DNA of 64,000 nucleotides from an uncultured Bacteroidales bacterium (GTDB lineage: Bacteria > Bacteroidota > Bacteroidia > Bacteroidales > WCHB1-69). The stretch is from NCBI GenBank assembly GCA_946186495.1, contig CAMHNQ010000005.1, positions 1-64,000 on the forward strand. The letters are read 5' to 3'. The notes under the pieces are model-generated. The model did not search any database and was not told the DNA's origin. It was given only the letters and a program-made list of their open reading frames with translations. The position numbers and the translations under genes are program-made. Below are positions 27,785-37,376 of the stretch, in pieces. The number at the start of each line of letters is the position of its first letter. The stretch's first letter is position 1.

Positions 27785-28450
27785 TCATTCATCATTGACC
27801 GTCCCGTCGAGGAGATGGACGATGCGGTGGGCGAAGCCGGCATCGTGGGCGTTGTGGGTGACCATGACGATGGTGGTGCCGGCGGCGTTGAGGTCGCAGA
27901 GCAGGTGCATGACGTCGAGGCCGTTGTGGCTGTCGAGGTTGCCAGTGGGCTCGTCGCAGAGAATGAGCTTCGGGGTGGAAACGACCGCCCGGGCCACGGC
28001 GACGCGTTGCTGCTGCCCGCCCGAAAGTTGCTGCGGGTAGTGGCTCGCCCGGTGGATCATATTCATACGCTCCAAGGCCTCGTTGACCTTCGCCCGACGC
28101 TCCGACTTACCGAGACCAAGGTAGCGCAACGGCAGCTCCACGTTCTCGAAGACCGTCATGTCGTCGATGAGGTTGAAGCTCTGGAACACGAAGCCGATGA
28201 CGCCGCGCCGCAGCTTCAGACGGTCGCGCTCGCGCAGGCCGCTCACGTCGCGGCCGTCGAGGAAATAGCGGCCCGAGTCAGGCGTGTTGAGGAGGCCGAG
28301 GATGTTGAGCAAGGTCGTCTTGCCGCAACCGGAAGGGCCCATGATGGCTATGAACTCGCCCTTCCGGACCTCCAAATTCACTTGCTGTAACGCTTTCGTC
28401 TCCACCGTCTCGGTGCGAAAGCTTTTGCTGACGTTCTCTAATCGTATCAT
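27785..28450 (-). CDS. ABC transporter ATP-binding protein (MacB/LolD-like)
   Basis: GPSGCGKTTLLNILG Walker A, LSGGQQQRVAVARAV signature, LILCDEPTGNLD Walker B. Confidence 0.95.
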   Translation of the reverse strand: MIRLENVSKSFRTETVETKALQQVNLEVRKGEFIAIMGPSGCGKTTLLNILGLLNTPDSGRYFLDGRDVSGLRERDRLKLRRGVIGFVFQSFNLIDDMTVFENVELPLRYLGLGKSERRAKVNEALERMNMIHRASHYPQQLSGGQQQRVAVARAVVSTPKLILCDEPTGNLDSHNGLDVMHLLCDLNAAGTTIVMVTHNAHDAGFAHRIVHLLDGTVNDE

Positions 28451-28550
28451 TGTTTTGTTGTTTCGTTCTAATATCATCGTATCATCACATCATCGTATCA
28501 TCACATCATCGCATCATCGCATCATCGTTTCATCTCCCCCATCCGTACCC

Positions 28551-28590
28551 CTACCGAGCTCTTGCCCCTCCGGGGCTGCTCAAGGTAGGA
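28551..28590. repeat. GC-rich palindrome (copy 3)
   Basis: ccgagctcttgcccctccggggctgctcaagg. Confidence 0.88.
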
Positions 28591-28669
28591 GTTTAATTCC
28601 CAAAACCATGCCAAAACACAAAAACAACTGATTCTCAAGCAGCTACATATATAATCACATTCAAAAAGC

Positions 28670-28707
28670 GTCAATTTTTGGGACAACGGTGTGTGAAAAA
28701 TAGACAA
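28670..28707. promoter_or_regulatory. 38-bp direct-repeat motif A upstream of the transporter genes
   Basis: GTCAATTTTTGGGACAACGGTGTGTGAAAAATAGACAA; same length and layout as motif B. Confidence 0.7.
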
Positions 28708-28773
28708 TTTTATGCAACAGGACTGTAGGTATCAACACCTCTCTACTTTTTTAAATACATTGAAAATCTCAAC

Positions 28774-29994
28774 CTACCCGCCGAAGGTCATCACGAACGT
28801 GGTGTGCGGGCGCGACCGCAATGTGAGAGTGCCGCCTGAAAGCCGCATAATTTGCCGGGAGACGCTCAACCCGATGCCGGTCCCCTTCTCCTTGGTGGTG
28901 AAAAACGGGATGAAAATGCGCTCCTCGACTTCCGGCGAAATCGGGCTGCCGCTGTCGCCGACCTCCACGACCACATCTTCCCTTTCGTTGAGGAAAGCCC
29001 GCACCTCCACCCAGCCGTCGTTCCCCTGCCCTATCGCTTCGACAGCGTTTTTCAGCAGGTTGTTGAGCACCCGAGCGACAAGGTTCTCGTCGGCGTGCAA
29101 AAGCATGTCGCCAGGCTCCACCGACCAGCGGAAGTCGATGCGGGCGTTCTCCGGCACGGACTGCACCAGCTGCACGGTGCGCTCCACCAATTCCTGCACG
29201 TAAAACAGCGTCGGTGCGGGTGTCGGGATGTGCGTGAACTGCCGGTACGACTCCACAAACCCCTCGATGCCCTTGCCCGTGGAATGAATGACATCCAACC
29301 CCTTGTAAAGCTCGGAATCTTTTTCGTGTACTAACTCGCATAGACTTTCACTCAACGAGGTGATCGGGCTTATGGAGTTCATGATCTCGTGGGTGAGCAC
29401 GCGGGTGAGCGAAATCCATGAATCTATCTCTTTGTTGTCCAATTCGTTGTGTATGTCATTGACTACCATGATGCGGATGTTGCGGTTACGGATGTGGCTT
29501 TGTGAGATCCGGATCGAGAGCTGCCGGGTGCTGTCACCATCGTGGAGGGTGAGCGTTCGGACATCTCCTGCCGCCGACAGTAACAGCATGTCTGCCAGTC
29601 CGTTGCTAACACGATCAAGCTGGCGGATGTGGGTCAGCACGGGAAGCCCGAAGAGCGTTGCGGCCGCCTGGTTTGTCTGCGTCACGAATCCCTGCTCGTC
29701 ATACGCCACGATGCCGGTGCACACGTTTTCGAGTATCTGGGCGTAGTAGCGTTCTTTGTCAACGGTCTCCTGGCGGGTGCGGCTGAGCATGTCGCGGATG
29801 CGATTCAGCGATGCGGCCAGGACCCGGTCTCCGCGCCGTCGGTCCTGCTCGGGGAACGTGAAGCTGAAGTCGCCGCCCGCCACCGCCTCCGACAGGAACT
29901 TGATACGGTTGTTGATCCGCCGGTTCCGCCGAATGAGGAGCCATACAGTGACGGCCCACGCGATTGTTATTCCTATTATGATTATCGTCGTCAT
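28774..29994 (-). CDS. sensor histidine kinase (NtrY/NtrB-like)
   Basis: LTHEIMNSISPI H-box, NLLKNAVEAI N-box, GDSGSPIS, GTGIGLSVSRQI G2 box. Confidence 0.93.
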   Translation of the reverse strand: MTTIIIIGITIAWAVTVWLLIRRNRRINNRIKFLSEAVAGGDFSFTFPEQDRRRGDRVLAASLNRIRDMLSRTRQETVDKERYYAQILENVCTGIVAYDEQGFVTQTNQAAATLFGLPVLTHIRQLDRVSNGLADMLLLSAAGDVRTLTLHDGDSTRQLSIRISQSHIRNRNIRIMVVNDIHNELDNKEIDSWISLTRVLTHEIMNSISPITSLSESLCELVHEKDSELYKGLDVIHSTGKGIEGFVESYRQFTHIPTPAPTLFYVQELVERTVQLVQSVPENARIDFRWSVEPGDMLLHADENLVARVLNNLLKNAVEAIGQGNDGWVEVRAFLNEREDVVVEVGDSGSPISPEVEERIFIPFFTTKEKGTGIGLSVSRQIMRLSGGTLTLRSRPHTTFVMTFGG

Positions 29995-30029
29995 CTTATC
30001 ATCACATTATCCCCCACATTCGTATCCCT

Positions 30030-30160
30030 ACCGAGCCCTTGCCTCTCCGAGGCAGAGCGCACTGCGCTGCGGCTTGTGTGACAGACCCCACACTGCGCTG
30101 CGCTTGTGTGGGGTTATTTGCGCTTCGCGCGTCTTGCCCCTCCGGGGCTGCTTAAGGAAG
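30030..30160. repeat. GC-rich composite palindrome (copy 4, longest)
   Basis: ...gaccccacactgcgctgcgcttgtgtggggttatttgcgcttcgcgcgtcttgcccctccggggctgcttaagg. Confidence 0.9.
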
Positions 30161-30166
30161 ATATTT

Positions 30167-31498
30167 TCATATATTGTACTTTTTCATCTTGTTATAGAGA
30201 GTCTGGCGGGTGATGCCGAGGGTGGCGGCCACGGTGGTGAGGTTGCCCCCGCACTTGGCGATGCACTTGCGGATCATTTCGGCTTCCATCCCTTCCAATG
30301 TGGTGATTTCCGGCACGTTGTCTTTCGTCATCGGGGACCTAAGCTTGAAATCTTCGGCCTGTAGCTCAGAACCGTCGCAGACGATGACGGCATGTTCCAC
30401 GGCATGTTCCAACTCGCGGATGTTGCCGTACCACGGATACTCGACCAGCTTGCGGGCGGCCCCGGAGCTTAGCCTGAGGGTGGGTTTGCGGTACTTTTCC
30501 GCAAAGATGGTCAGAAAACGTTCCGCGAAGGGCACGATGTCTTCCCTGCGATCACGCAGGGGTGGAATCACCAGGTGGATGGTGTTGACGCGATAGTAGA
30601 GATCCTCACGGAACTCGCCGCTCACCACCTTCTCGTCGAGCTTCCGGTTGGTGGCGCAAATGAGCCGGAAATCAACGGGATGGACTTTGTTGCTGCCCAC
30701 CCGCGTGATCGTGCGCTGCTGGATGACCGTCAACAGCTTGGCTTGCTGCGGGAAAGCGAGGTTGCCGATCTCATCGAGGAAGAGAGTACCGCCGTCAGCC
30801 TCCTCGATTTTGCCGGCACGGTCGGTTTTCGCGTCTGTGAAAGCCCCCTTCACGTGCCCGAACAGCTCGCTCTCGAAGAGAGTTTCCGTGAGTGCGCCCA
30901 AATCCACCGTCACAAAGGGTTTGTCGTTGCGCGTGGAGAGGCGATGTATCTCTTTGGACAACAACGTCTTACCCGTACCATTCTCGCCGGTGACGAGGAT
31001 GGCGGCATCCGTGGGGGCGATTTTCTCCACCATCAGTCGCAGTTCCCGCATCGCCGGGCTGTCACTCCAGAACAGGGCGCTCTCGCGCTGCGGTTCCCGG
31101 TTCGCGCTGCCCTTTTCGGTTGCGCAGGCGCGGGTGAGGGCGGCGATGAGGCGGTCGTTGTCCCACGGCTTGACCACGAAGTCGGCGGCGCCCTCTTTCA
31201 TGCCCGCTACGGCCAACTCGATGTCGGCGTAGGCGGTGAAGAGCACCACGGGCAGCTTCGGATGGCGCCCCTTGATCTCGCGAAGCCAGAAAAGGCCCTC
31301 GTTGCCGGTGTTGAGGCCGGCGGAGAAGTTCATGTCGAGCAGCACGACGGCAGGTCGGCACTGTTCGATTTGCCGCAGCATGGTGACGGGCGACGGCAGC
31401 GCGACCACCTGCCGGAACACACGCTCCAGCAGCAGCTTCACCGCCGCCAGCACGTTCCGGTTGTCATCCACCACGATTATTGTTCCAAGTTTGCTCAT
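30167..31498 (-). CDS. sigma-54-dependent response regulator (NtrC/AtoC family)
   Basis: Receiver (IIVVDDNRNVLAAV, VVLLDMNFS), AAA+ (GENGTGKTLLSKEIH, ESELFGHVKGAFTDA = GAFTGA-like), Fis-type HTH C-terminus. Confidence 0.95.
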   Translation of the reverse strand: MSKLGTIIVVDDNRNVLAAVKLLLERVFRQVVALPSPVTMLRQIEQCRPAVVLLDMNFSAGLNTGNEGLFWLREIKGRHPKLPVVLFTAYADIELAVAGMKEGAADFVVKPWDNDRLIAALTRACATEKGSANREPQRESALFWSDSPAMRELRLMVEKIAPTDAAILVTGENGTGKTLLSKEIHRLSTRNDKPFVTVDLGALTETLFESELFGHVKGAFTDAKTDRAGKIEEADGGTLFLDEIGNLAFPQQAKLLTVIQQRTITRVGSNKVHPVDFRLICATNRKLDEKVVSGEFREDLYYRVNTIHLVIPPLRDRREDIVPFAERFLTIFAEKYRKPTLRLSSGAARKLVEYPWYGNIRELEHAVEHAVIVCDGSELQAEDFKLRSPMTKDNVPEITTLEGMEAEMIRKCIAKCGGNLTTVAATLGITRQTLYNKMKKYNI

Positions 31499-31823
31499 CT
31501 TTTTCCGTTTTGGTTCAACACTGCGCCGCACCTTGCCCCCTTCGCCGCAGCGGCAGTCCGGAATTCTCCGCTTGGCCGTACCCAGCTACACGAATTGGCA
31601 TGTGAACTGATGGCAAAATTACAAATTTTTCATTTGGGCCGGACGAGTACTGCGAATTTTCGCGGAAAAGCCAAAGTGGACTCACCGCTGTTTAACTCAC
31701 GTTAACACACGGGCTTCTCGCCACAACCGACAACCCGTCTGTTCAATATAATTTCGCAAAAACCGTGCCAAACCATTCACACACTTGTTCCTCAATATTT
31801 TAAAAACAGCATTTTTTTCACCT

Positions 31824-31861
31824 GTCAAATATTTGGACAAGACTGTATAAAAAATGGACAA
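31824..31861. promoter_or_regulatory. 38-bp direct-repeat motif B upstream of the response regulator
   Basis: GTCAAATATTTGGACAAGACTGTATAAAAAATGGACAA. Confidence 0.7.
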
Positions 31862-31978
31862 CCGCAAGGGACAATCACCCCGGCAGATATAAAAAAATAT
31901 CAACACAGAGCGGTTAATGTTGCAAAAAGTTTATTTTTGCAGACTTTATTCAAACAAATAAAAACGTCAACTATTTTT

Positions 31979-33559
31979 ATGAAAAAAACTCTTTTGCTAA
32001 TATTCAATGCTGTAGTGCTATTCGGTTTTGCAGCACCGACAGACACCATACCGCCGCTGCTGCCTCCGCGTCCGCCCAGAAACTATGAGTTCGCCCCACA
32101 CATCCGCATGAACCGAAACGAGGAGATGACCCTCACCAACCTGGTCGTCTTCGTACGTTTCGCCGACGACCCGGAATTCACCGAGTCGCTGACGAACATA
32201 AACCAGATGTTCAACGACACCACGCCCTACAACATCTCCGTCCACAACTACTACAAAGTGACCACTTACGGGAAAATCAACTACCACACGGTCTATACCA
32301 ACAATATCCAAGACACGGTCATCGTCTCCTATCAGGACCCGAAACCGCGTTCCTATTACCAACCCTACAGCGACACCAATCCGGATGGATACCCGCCGCA
32401 AACCATGAGCATCACTAATCCCCGGGAAACGGAACTGTTAGGCAGAGTGCTGCGGCATATCGACTCGCTGCATCTTGTGGACAGCAGCATCAATTTAGAC
32501 GGCAACAACGACGGGCTCATCGACAACATCAGCTTCATCCTGAAAGGAGATGTCGGCAATTGGAACGACCTCTTGTGGCCCCACATGAACTTCTTCGGCC
32601 CGGAAGCTTACCAGCTCCCCATAAACGGGAAGCGCCCGAGCTGCTACAACTTCGAGTTCGCCAACTCCGGCCCCTATTTCACCGCCAATGTGTTCGCCCA
32701 CGAGATGGGGCACTCCTTAGGCTTCCCCGACTTTTACCATTACTACAATTACAGCAGCATCGCGCCTGTCGGGCTTTGGGACCAGATGGCGCAGAACAAC
32801 CTGCAACAGATCTCTACCATTGTCAAATACAAGTTCTTGGGCATCGTTGACGAGCCCGTGGAAATCACGGAGGACGGGCACTATGTCCTGAACAGCAACA
32901 CCTCCTCCGACCAAAACAACTGCTATTTCATCCGCTCGGCACAAGACCCGGACCAGTGGTTCACCTTCGAGTACCGCAACTGCGACGACTTCATGGAGAA
33001 CACCCCGAGAAGCGGCCTGATCATCGGAAGATGGTACGACAACGTCAACCTCGACAACATGTACGAGGCCGGCAACGGCATATTCGACTTTTACGAAAAG
33101 CCGCACACTTATTGGGTTTTCCGTCCGAACAGCAACATCGACACTGTCAATGGGAACATTAACCTCGCAGCATTCGGAAACGGCAACCGGACCTCCTTCG
33201 GCCCCACCACCAACCCCCGCCCCTACCTCATCGACGGAACGCCGGAAAACAGCTTCGAGATCACCAACATCCACTACAACGGCGACCAGGCCTCCTTTGA
33301 CGTGCATTTCCTGAACGTTGGCGTGCATGCATACGAGAAGCAAAACAGCCACCTCTATCCTAATCCTGCAAACAACGAATTGAACATCTCCATCGACAAC
33401 GTAAGTCGCGTGGAGGTTTACGATTTGTTAGGAAAGATGATGCTCTCAGAAGCGCATCCAGGGTCGAATATCAATGTCTCCGCGCTTCAACAAGGGGTAT
33501 ATATCGTGAAAATCCACACGGACAACGACTGCTATACTGAAAAATTCATCAAAAGGTAA
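31979..33559 (+). CDS. secreted M6-like metalloprotease with T9SS C-terminal sorting domain
   Basis: FAHEMGHSLGFPDFYHY (HExxHxxGxxD), C-terminal LYPNPANNELNISI...VYDLLGKMM...GVYIVKI. Confidence 0.88.
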   Translation: MKKTLLLIFNAVVLFGFAAPTDTIPPLLPPRPPRNYEFAPHIRMNRNEEMTLTNLVVFVRFADDPEFTESLTNINQMFNDTTPYNISVHNYYKVTTYGKINYHTVYTNNIQDTVIVSYQDPKPRSYYQPYSDTNPDGYPPQTMSITNPRETELLGRVLRHIDSLHLVDSSINLDGNNDGLIDNISFILKGDVGNWNDLLWPHMNFFGPEAYQLPINGKRPSCYNFEFANSGPYFTANVFAHEMGHSLGFPDFYHYYNYSSIAPVGLWDQMAQNNLQQISTIVKYKFLGIVDEPVEITEDGHYVLNSNTSSDQNNCYFIRSAQDPDQWFTFEYRNCDDFMENTPRSGLIIGRWYDNVNLDNMYEAGNGIFDFYEKPHTYWVFRPNSNIDTVNGNINLAAFGNGNRTSFGPTTNPRPYLIDGTPENSFEITNIHYNGDQASFDVHFLNVGVHAYEKQNSHLYPNPANNELNISIDNVSRVEVYDLLGKMMLSEAHPGSNINVSALQQGVYIVKIHTDNDCYTEKFIKR

Positions 33560-33574
33560 CATAAATCAAAAAGT

Positions 33575-36484
33575 ATGAAACGAAACTTTATCGCAAGCCT
33601 GCTGCTGACGGCCTTCTGTCTCCTGGCCTTCAGCTCATTCGCGCAGAATTACCACAAGGAGACCTATCAGAACGACCCGATGAACGTCGTCCACTACACG
33701 CTGGACAACGGCCTGCAGGTCTTCATGTCCGTGAACAAGGACGTGCCGCGCATCCAGACCTACATCGCGGTGCGCGTGGGCAGCAAGAACGACCCCGCCG
33801 AATCCACGGGTCTCTCCCACTACCTGGAGCACCTGATGTTCAAGGGCACCACCCACTTCGGCACGCTCAACTGGCCGAAAGAGCAGGAGCAGCTCAAGAA
33901 GATCGAGGCCTTGTACGAGGTCTATAACCACACCACCGACCCTGCCAAGCGCAAGGCCATATACCACGAGATCGACTCCGTCTCCTACGAGGCTTCCAAG
34001 TACGCCATCCCGAACGAATACGACAAAATGATGTCGATGATCGGCGCACAGGGCACCAACGCCTTCACCTCCACCGACATGACCGTCTATCAGGAGGACA
34101 TCCCGAGCAACGAGCTCGAACGCTGGCTCAAAATCGAAGGCGAGCGCTTTGCAAACCCCGTTTTCCGCCTCTTCCACACCGAACTTGAGGCTGTTTATGA
34201 GGAAAAGAACATGAACATGGCCAACGACGGCCGCACTGTGTTTGAAAAGATGAACGAGGCACTTTTCCCGAACCACCCGTATGGCACGCAAACCACCATC
34301 GGCACCATCGAGCATCTCAAGAACCCTTCCCTCACCAACATCAACAGGCACTTCAACACCTACTATGTACCCAACAACTACTGCATCGCCATGTCGGGCG
34401 ACTTTGACCCCGAAGAAGCCATCAAACTGATTGACAAGTATTTCGGAAACATCAAACCCAAATACATCCCGGATTTCACATACGTGAAGGAGAAGCCTAT
34501 CCGACAGGTGAAAGTTGTTGACGTATACGGCCTTGAGGCCGAGAACGTGCGAATCGCTTTCCGCATCGACGCCGGCACCGGCTCCCGCGATGTGCTTTTG
34601 GCAGAAATGGTTGACGCTGTACTGATGAATGGCTCATGCGGTATCATCGACGAGAACATCAACCAAAAACAGCTCGCCCAGTATGCCGCTTCGGGTGTGG
34701 GCGACATGAACGACTACGCTTACTTCCAACTGGTTGGAATGCCTAAGCAAGGCCAAACCCTTGAGCAGCTCAAAGATCTTTTGTTGCAACAAATCGAAAT
34801 CCTGAAATCAGGCAACTGGGACGCAGACCTGCTCACCGCCGCCATCAACAACCGCAAGCTCAGCGACATGACATCGTTGGAAAGCAACAGCAACCGTGCC
34901 ATGAAGATGGCGATGGCCTACCTCGCGCACCAGAACTGGCAGGATGTCCTCAATGAAACTGAAAACATGAGCATGGTCACCAAGGAGGACGTTGTGGATT
35001 TTGCAAAAAGAATCTTCAAGGGCAACAACTACGTGGTTGTTTACAAACACCAAGGCGAACAACGCGATGTCCAAAAAGTTGACAAGCCCGAAATCACGCC
35101 CGTGGTCATGAACCGCGACGTGGAGAGTTCCTTCCTGACAGAGGTCAAGAACATGAAGGTGAGCCCCATTGAGCCCGTCTTCGTCGATTTCAACAAGGAC
35201 ATGCAGAAGGGAAATGCCAACGGCAACGAAATCCTCTATGTGAAAAACACCGACAACACCCGTTTCCAGATGGTGTATCGTTACAACTACGGTTCCTTCT
35301 ATGACAAGAAAGCCGGCATCACCAACTCTTTCCTCGACCAGTTGGAGAGCGAGAACCGCACCCTCAGCCAAATCAACCGCGAAATGTACGACCTCGCCTG
35401 CGAATACAGCATCGGCTTCGGCTCCAAATACGCCACCGTCCGCATCTCCGGCCTGAGCGAAAACATGGAGAAAGCCATGGCCATCGTGGAGGACATCCTC
35501 AACAACCCGAAAATCTCCGAAGAGTCCGTGCAAAACTCCATCAGCGATGTGCTCAAATCCCGTAACGACGCAAAATCTCGCCAAAACACCATTTTCCAAA
35601 ACATGCTGCGCTTTGTCTCCTATGGCCAAGACAACACCCGCAAATATTTCGTAAGCAACGAAGAGGTGCAGAAAATCAAGGCCCAGGATGTCATCAGCCA
35701 AATCAAGACGATGACCTCCCAGCCGCAGCGCATCCTCTACTACGGCGACCTCAGCCTCAACGACTTGCAAAAGGTCGTCACGGAGAAGCACAACGTGCAT
35801 CCGGCCAAGAAACCCGCAAAGATGGGATCCGACTACGACCGCCTCGCCACGAAGGAAAACAAGGTCTATTTCGCGCACTACGACGCCAAGCAGTCGCTGT
35901 GCCGGCAGCTGAGCACCTCCGTGCCCGCCAACTGGTCCATGAGTCCGCAAATCGAGATGTACAACGAGTATTTCGGCGGCAGCATGAACTCCATCGTCTT
36001 CCAGGAAATCCGTGAAAAACGCTCCTTAGCCTACTCCGCCGCCGCCTATTATGTGGAGCCAAGCGAGAAAGGCAAATACAACTACAACATGACCCACATC
36101 GGCACGCAGAACGACAAGCTGATCGACGCCATGGAGGCCTTCAACGACCTGTTGGACAACATGCCGGTTTCCGAGCTGAACTTCGACTTGGCCAAGACTT
36201 CCCTCATCTCCCAATACCGCACCAACCGCACCCGCAAGATGAGCATCATCAACTACTACCTCACCTGCGAGGAGATGGGCCTGAAAGCCCCGATGGACAG
36301 AACAAACTTCAACGCCATCCAGAAAATGACCCTGAACGACGTGGTGAACTTCAACAAGAGCTACATCAAGGGCCAGAAACGCGTGGTGGTCGTCCTCGGC
36401 AACAAGGACGAAGTGGACCTGAAGGGTCTGGAGAAATACGGCAAGGTCACGACGTTGTCCTTGGAGGAGATCTTCGGATACTGA
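33575..36484 (+). CDS. M16-family zinc peptidase
   Basis: LSHYLEHLMFKGT (HxxEH), second M16 domain with NEYFGGSMNSIVFQEIREKRSLAYS. Confidence 0.95.
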   Translation: MKRNFIASLLLTAFCLLAFSSFAQNYHKETYQNDPMNVVHYTLDNGLQVFMSVNKDVPRIQTYIAVRVGSKNDPAESTGLSHYLEHLMFKGTTHFGTLNWPKEQEQLKKIEALYEVYNHTTDPAKRKAIYHEIDSVSYEASKYAIPNEYDKMMSMIGAQGTNAFTSTDMTVYQEDIPSNELERWLKIEGERFANPVFRLFHTELEAVYEEKNMNMANDGRTVFEKMNEALFPNHPYGTQTTIGTIEHLKNPSLTNINRHFNTYYVPNNYCIAMSGDFDPEEAIKLIDKYFGNIKPKYIPDFTYVKEKPIRQVKVVDVYGLEAENVRIAFRIDAGTGSRDVLLAEMVDAVLMNGSCGIIDENINQKQLAQYAASGVGDMNDYAYFQLVGMPKQGQTLEQLKDLLLQQIEILKSGNWDADLLTAAINNRKLSDMTSLESNSNRAMKMAMAYLAHQNWQDVLNETENMSMVTKEDVVDFAKRIFKGNNYVVVYKHQGEQRDVQKVDKPEITPVVMNRDVESSFLTEVKNMKVSPIEPVFVDFNKDMQKGNANGNEILYVKNTDNTRFQMVYRYNYGSFYDKKAGITNSFLDQLESENRTLSQINREMYDLACEYSIGFGSKYATVRISGLSENMEKAMAIVEDILNNPKISEESVQNSISDVLKSRNDAKSRQNTIFQNMLRFVSYGQDNTRKYFVSNEEVQKIKAQDVISQIKTMTSQPQRILYYGDLSLNDLQKVVTEKHNVHPAKKPAKMGSDYDRLATKENKVYFAHYDAKQSLCRQLSTSVPANWSMSPQIEMYNEYFGGSMNSIVFQEIREKRSLAYSAAAYYVEPSEKGKYNYNMTHIGTQNDKLIDAMEAFNDLLDNMPVSELNFDLAKTSLISQYRTNRTRKMSIINYYLTCEEMGLKAPMDRTNFNAIQKMTLNDVVNFNKSYIKGQKRVVVVLGNKDEVDLKGLEKYGKVTTLSLEEIFGY

Positions 36485-36523
36485 GACATTTCTGACTTAC
36501 AGTGAGTACCAATCGAGAAGAGG

Positions 36524-36558
36524 GTGTGTCAAAAGTCGCTTTTTGGCACACCCTCTTT
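36524..36558. terminator. hairpin gagggtgtgtcaaaa/ttttggcacaccctc
   Basis: 15-bp arms with one G-T pair followed by T-run; directly downstream of the M16 gene. Confidence 0.85.
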
Positions 36559-36695
36559 TTTTGGACTGCGCCTTTTCCTCGAAGCCTGCCATGAGCCCTC
36601 CTTTTCGCCCTGACACGCCAGCGCATTTCGGGCCAAAACGAACCACCCGCTCATACCGCAATTTTTGTACTTTTGCCTCGCGATAATCTGAGCCT

Positions 36696-37268
36696 ATGTC
36701 CCCGAACGAACCCGATATTCTGCAGCTCCGCCAAATGGTGGAGGAATCCGTCTCAAGGAAGATGAAGACCCCGGCCGACTTCCAGTTCCTCACCGGCATC
36801 ATCCAGGAGCGCTGCAAGAAGACCCTCGGCCTGACCAACCTCAAGCGCATCTGGGATTACATCGACGGCTACGACACCACCCGCTACTCCACTCTCTCCA
36901 TCTTGGCCCGCTGTGTGGGCTTCCGCGACTGGGACGACTTCTGCGCCAACCACAACCGCACCGGCGAATCCTCGAACCCCGCGCTCAGCTTCGCCCTACT
37001 CCCGAAAGACATTCCCGCTTGCGAGAGAGTGCTCATCGCCTGATCGCCCGACCGGCGCGTGATCATCAAGCACCTTAGAGCGGGTCGTTTCGAAGTGCTG
37101 AAAAGCGAAAACTCCAAGCTGAAGCCCGGCGACAGGTTCCACTGCTCCTGCCTTGTCAGCGGCGAGCCCCTCTACCTCGACGAATTCGTGCGCGACGGCA
37201 AAGCCCCCACCCTCTTCGTGGCGGGCAACAAGGGCGGGCTCACGGAAGTGCGGCGGGAAGGGAAGTGA
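36696..37268 (+). pseudogene. conserved DNA-binding-like protein split by an in-frame TGA
   Basis: ORFs 36696-37043 and 37059-37268 are in the same frame: ...ERVLIA*SPDRRVIIKHLRAGRFEVLKSENSKLKPGDRF... Confidence 0.78.
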
Positions 37269-37376
37269 CGCGTCTGCGCGACCTCGCCACCGTCGCACAC
37301 ACAGGTCAGGAATCCGCCATCCATTTCTTCCCCTATCTCAAAAAAACGTATCTTTGCCGCGTCAAAATCGTCCGCT

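Noticed and set aside
28774-31498. Novel signalling system
   Set aside because: NtrC-type regulator plus kinase next to FtsX/MacB-type transporters is a known arrangement in Bacteroidetes; only the shared 38-bp motif and the repeats were kept as findings.
36696-37268. TGA recoded as tryptophan or selenocysteine
   Set aside because: Other genes in the window terminate normally at TGA, and no SECIS-like context was evident; a nonsense mutation is simpler.
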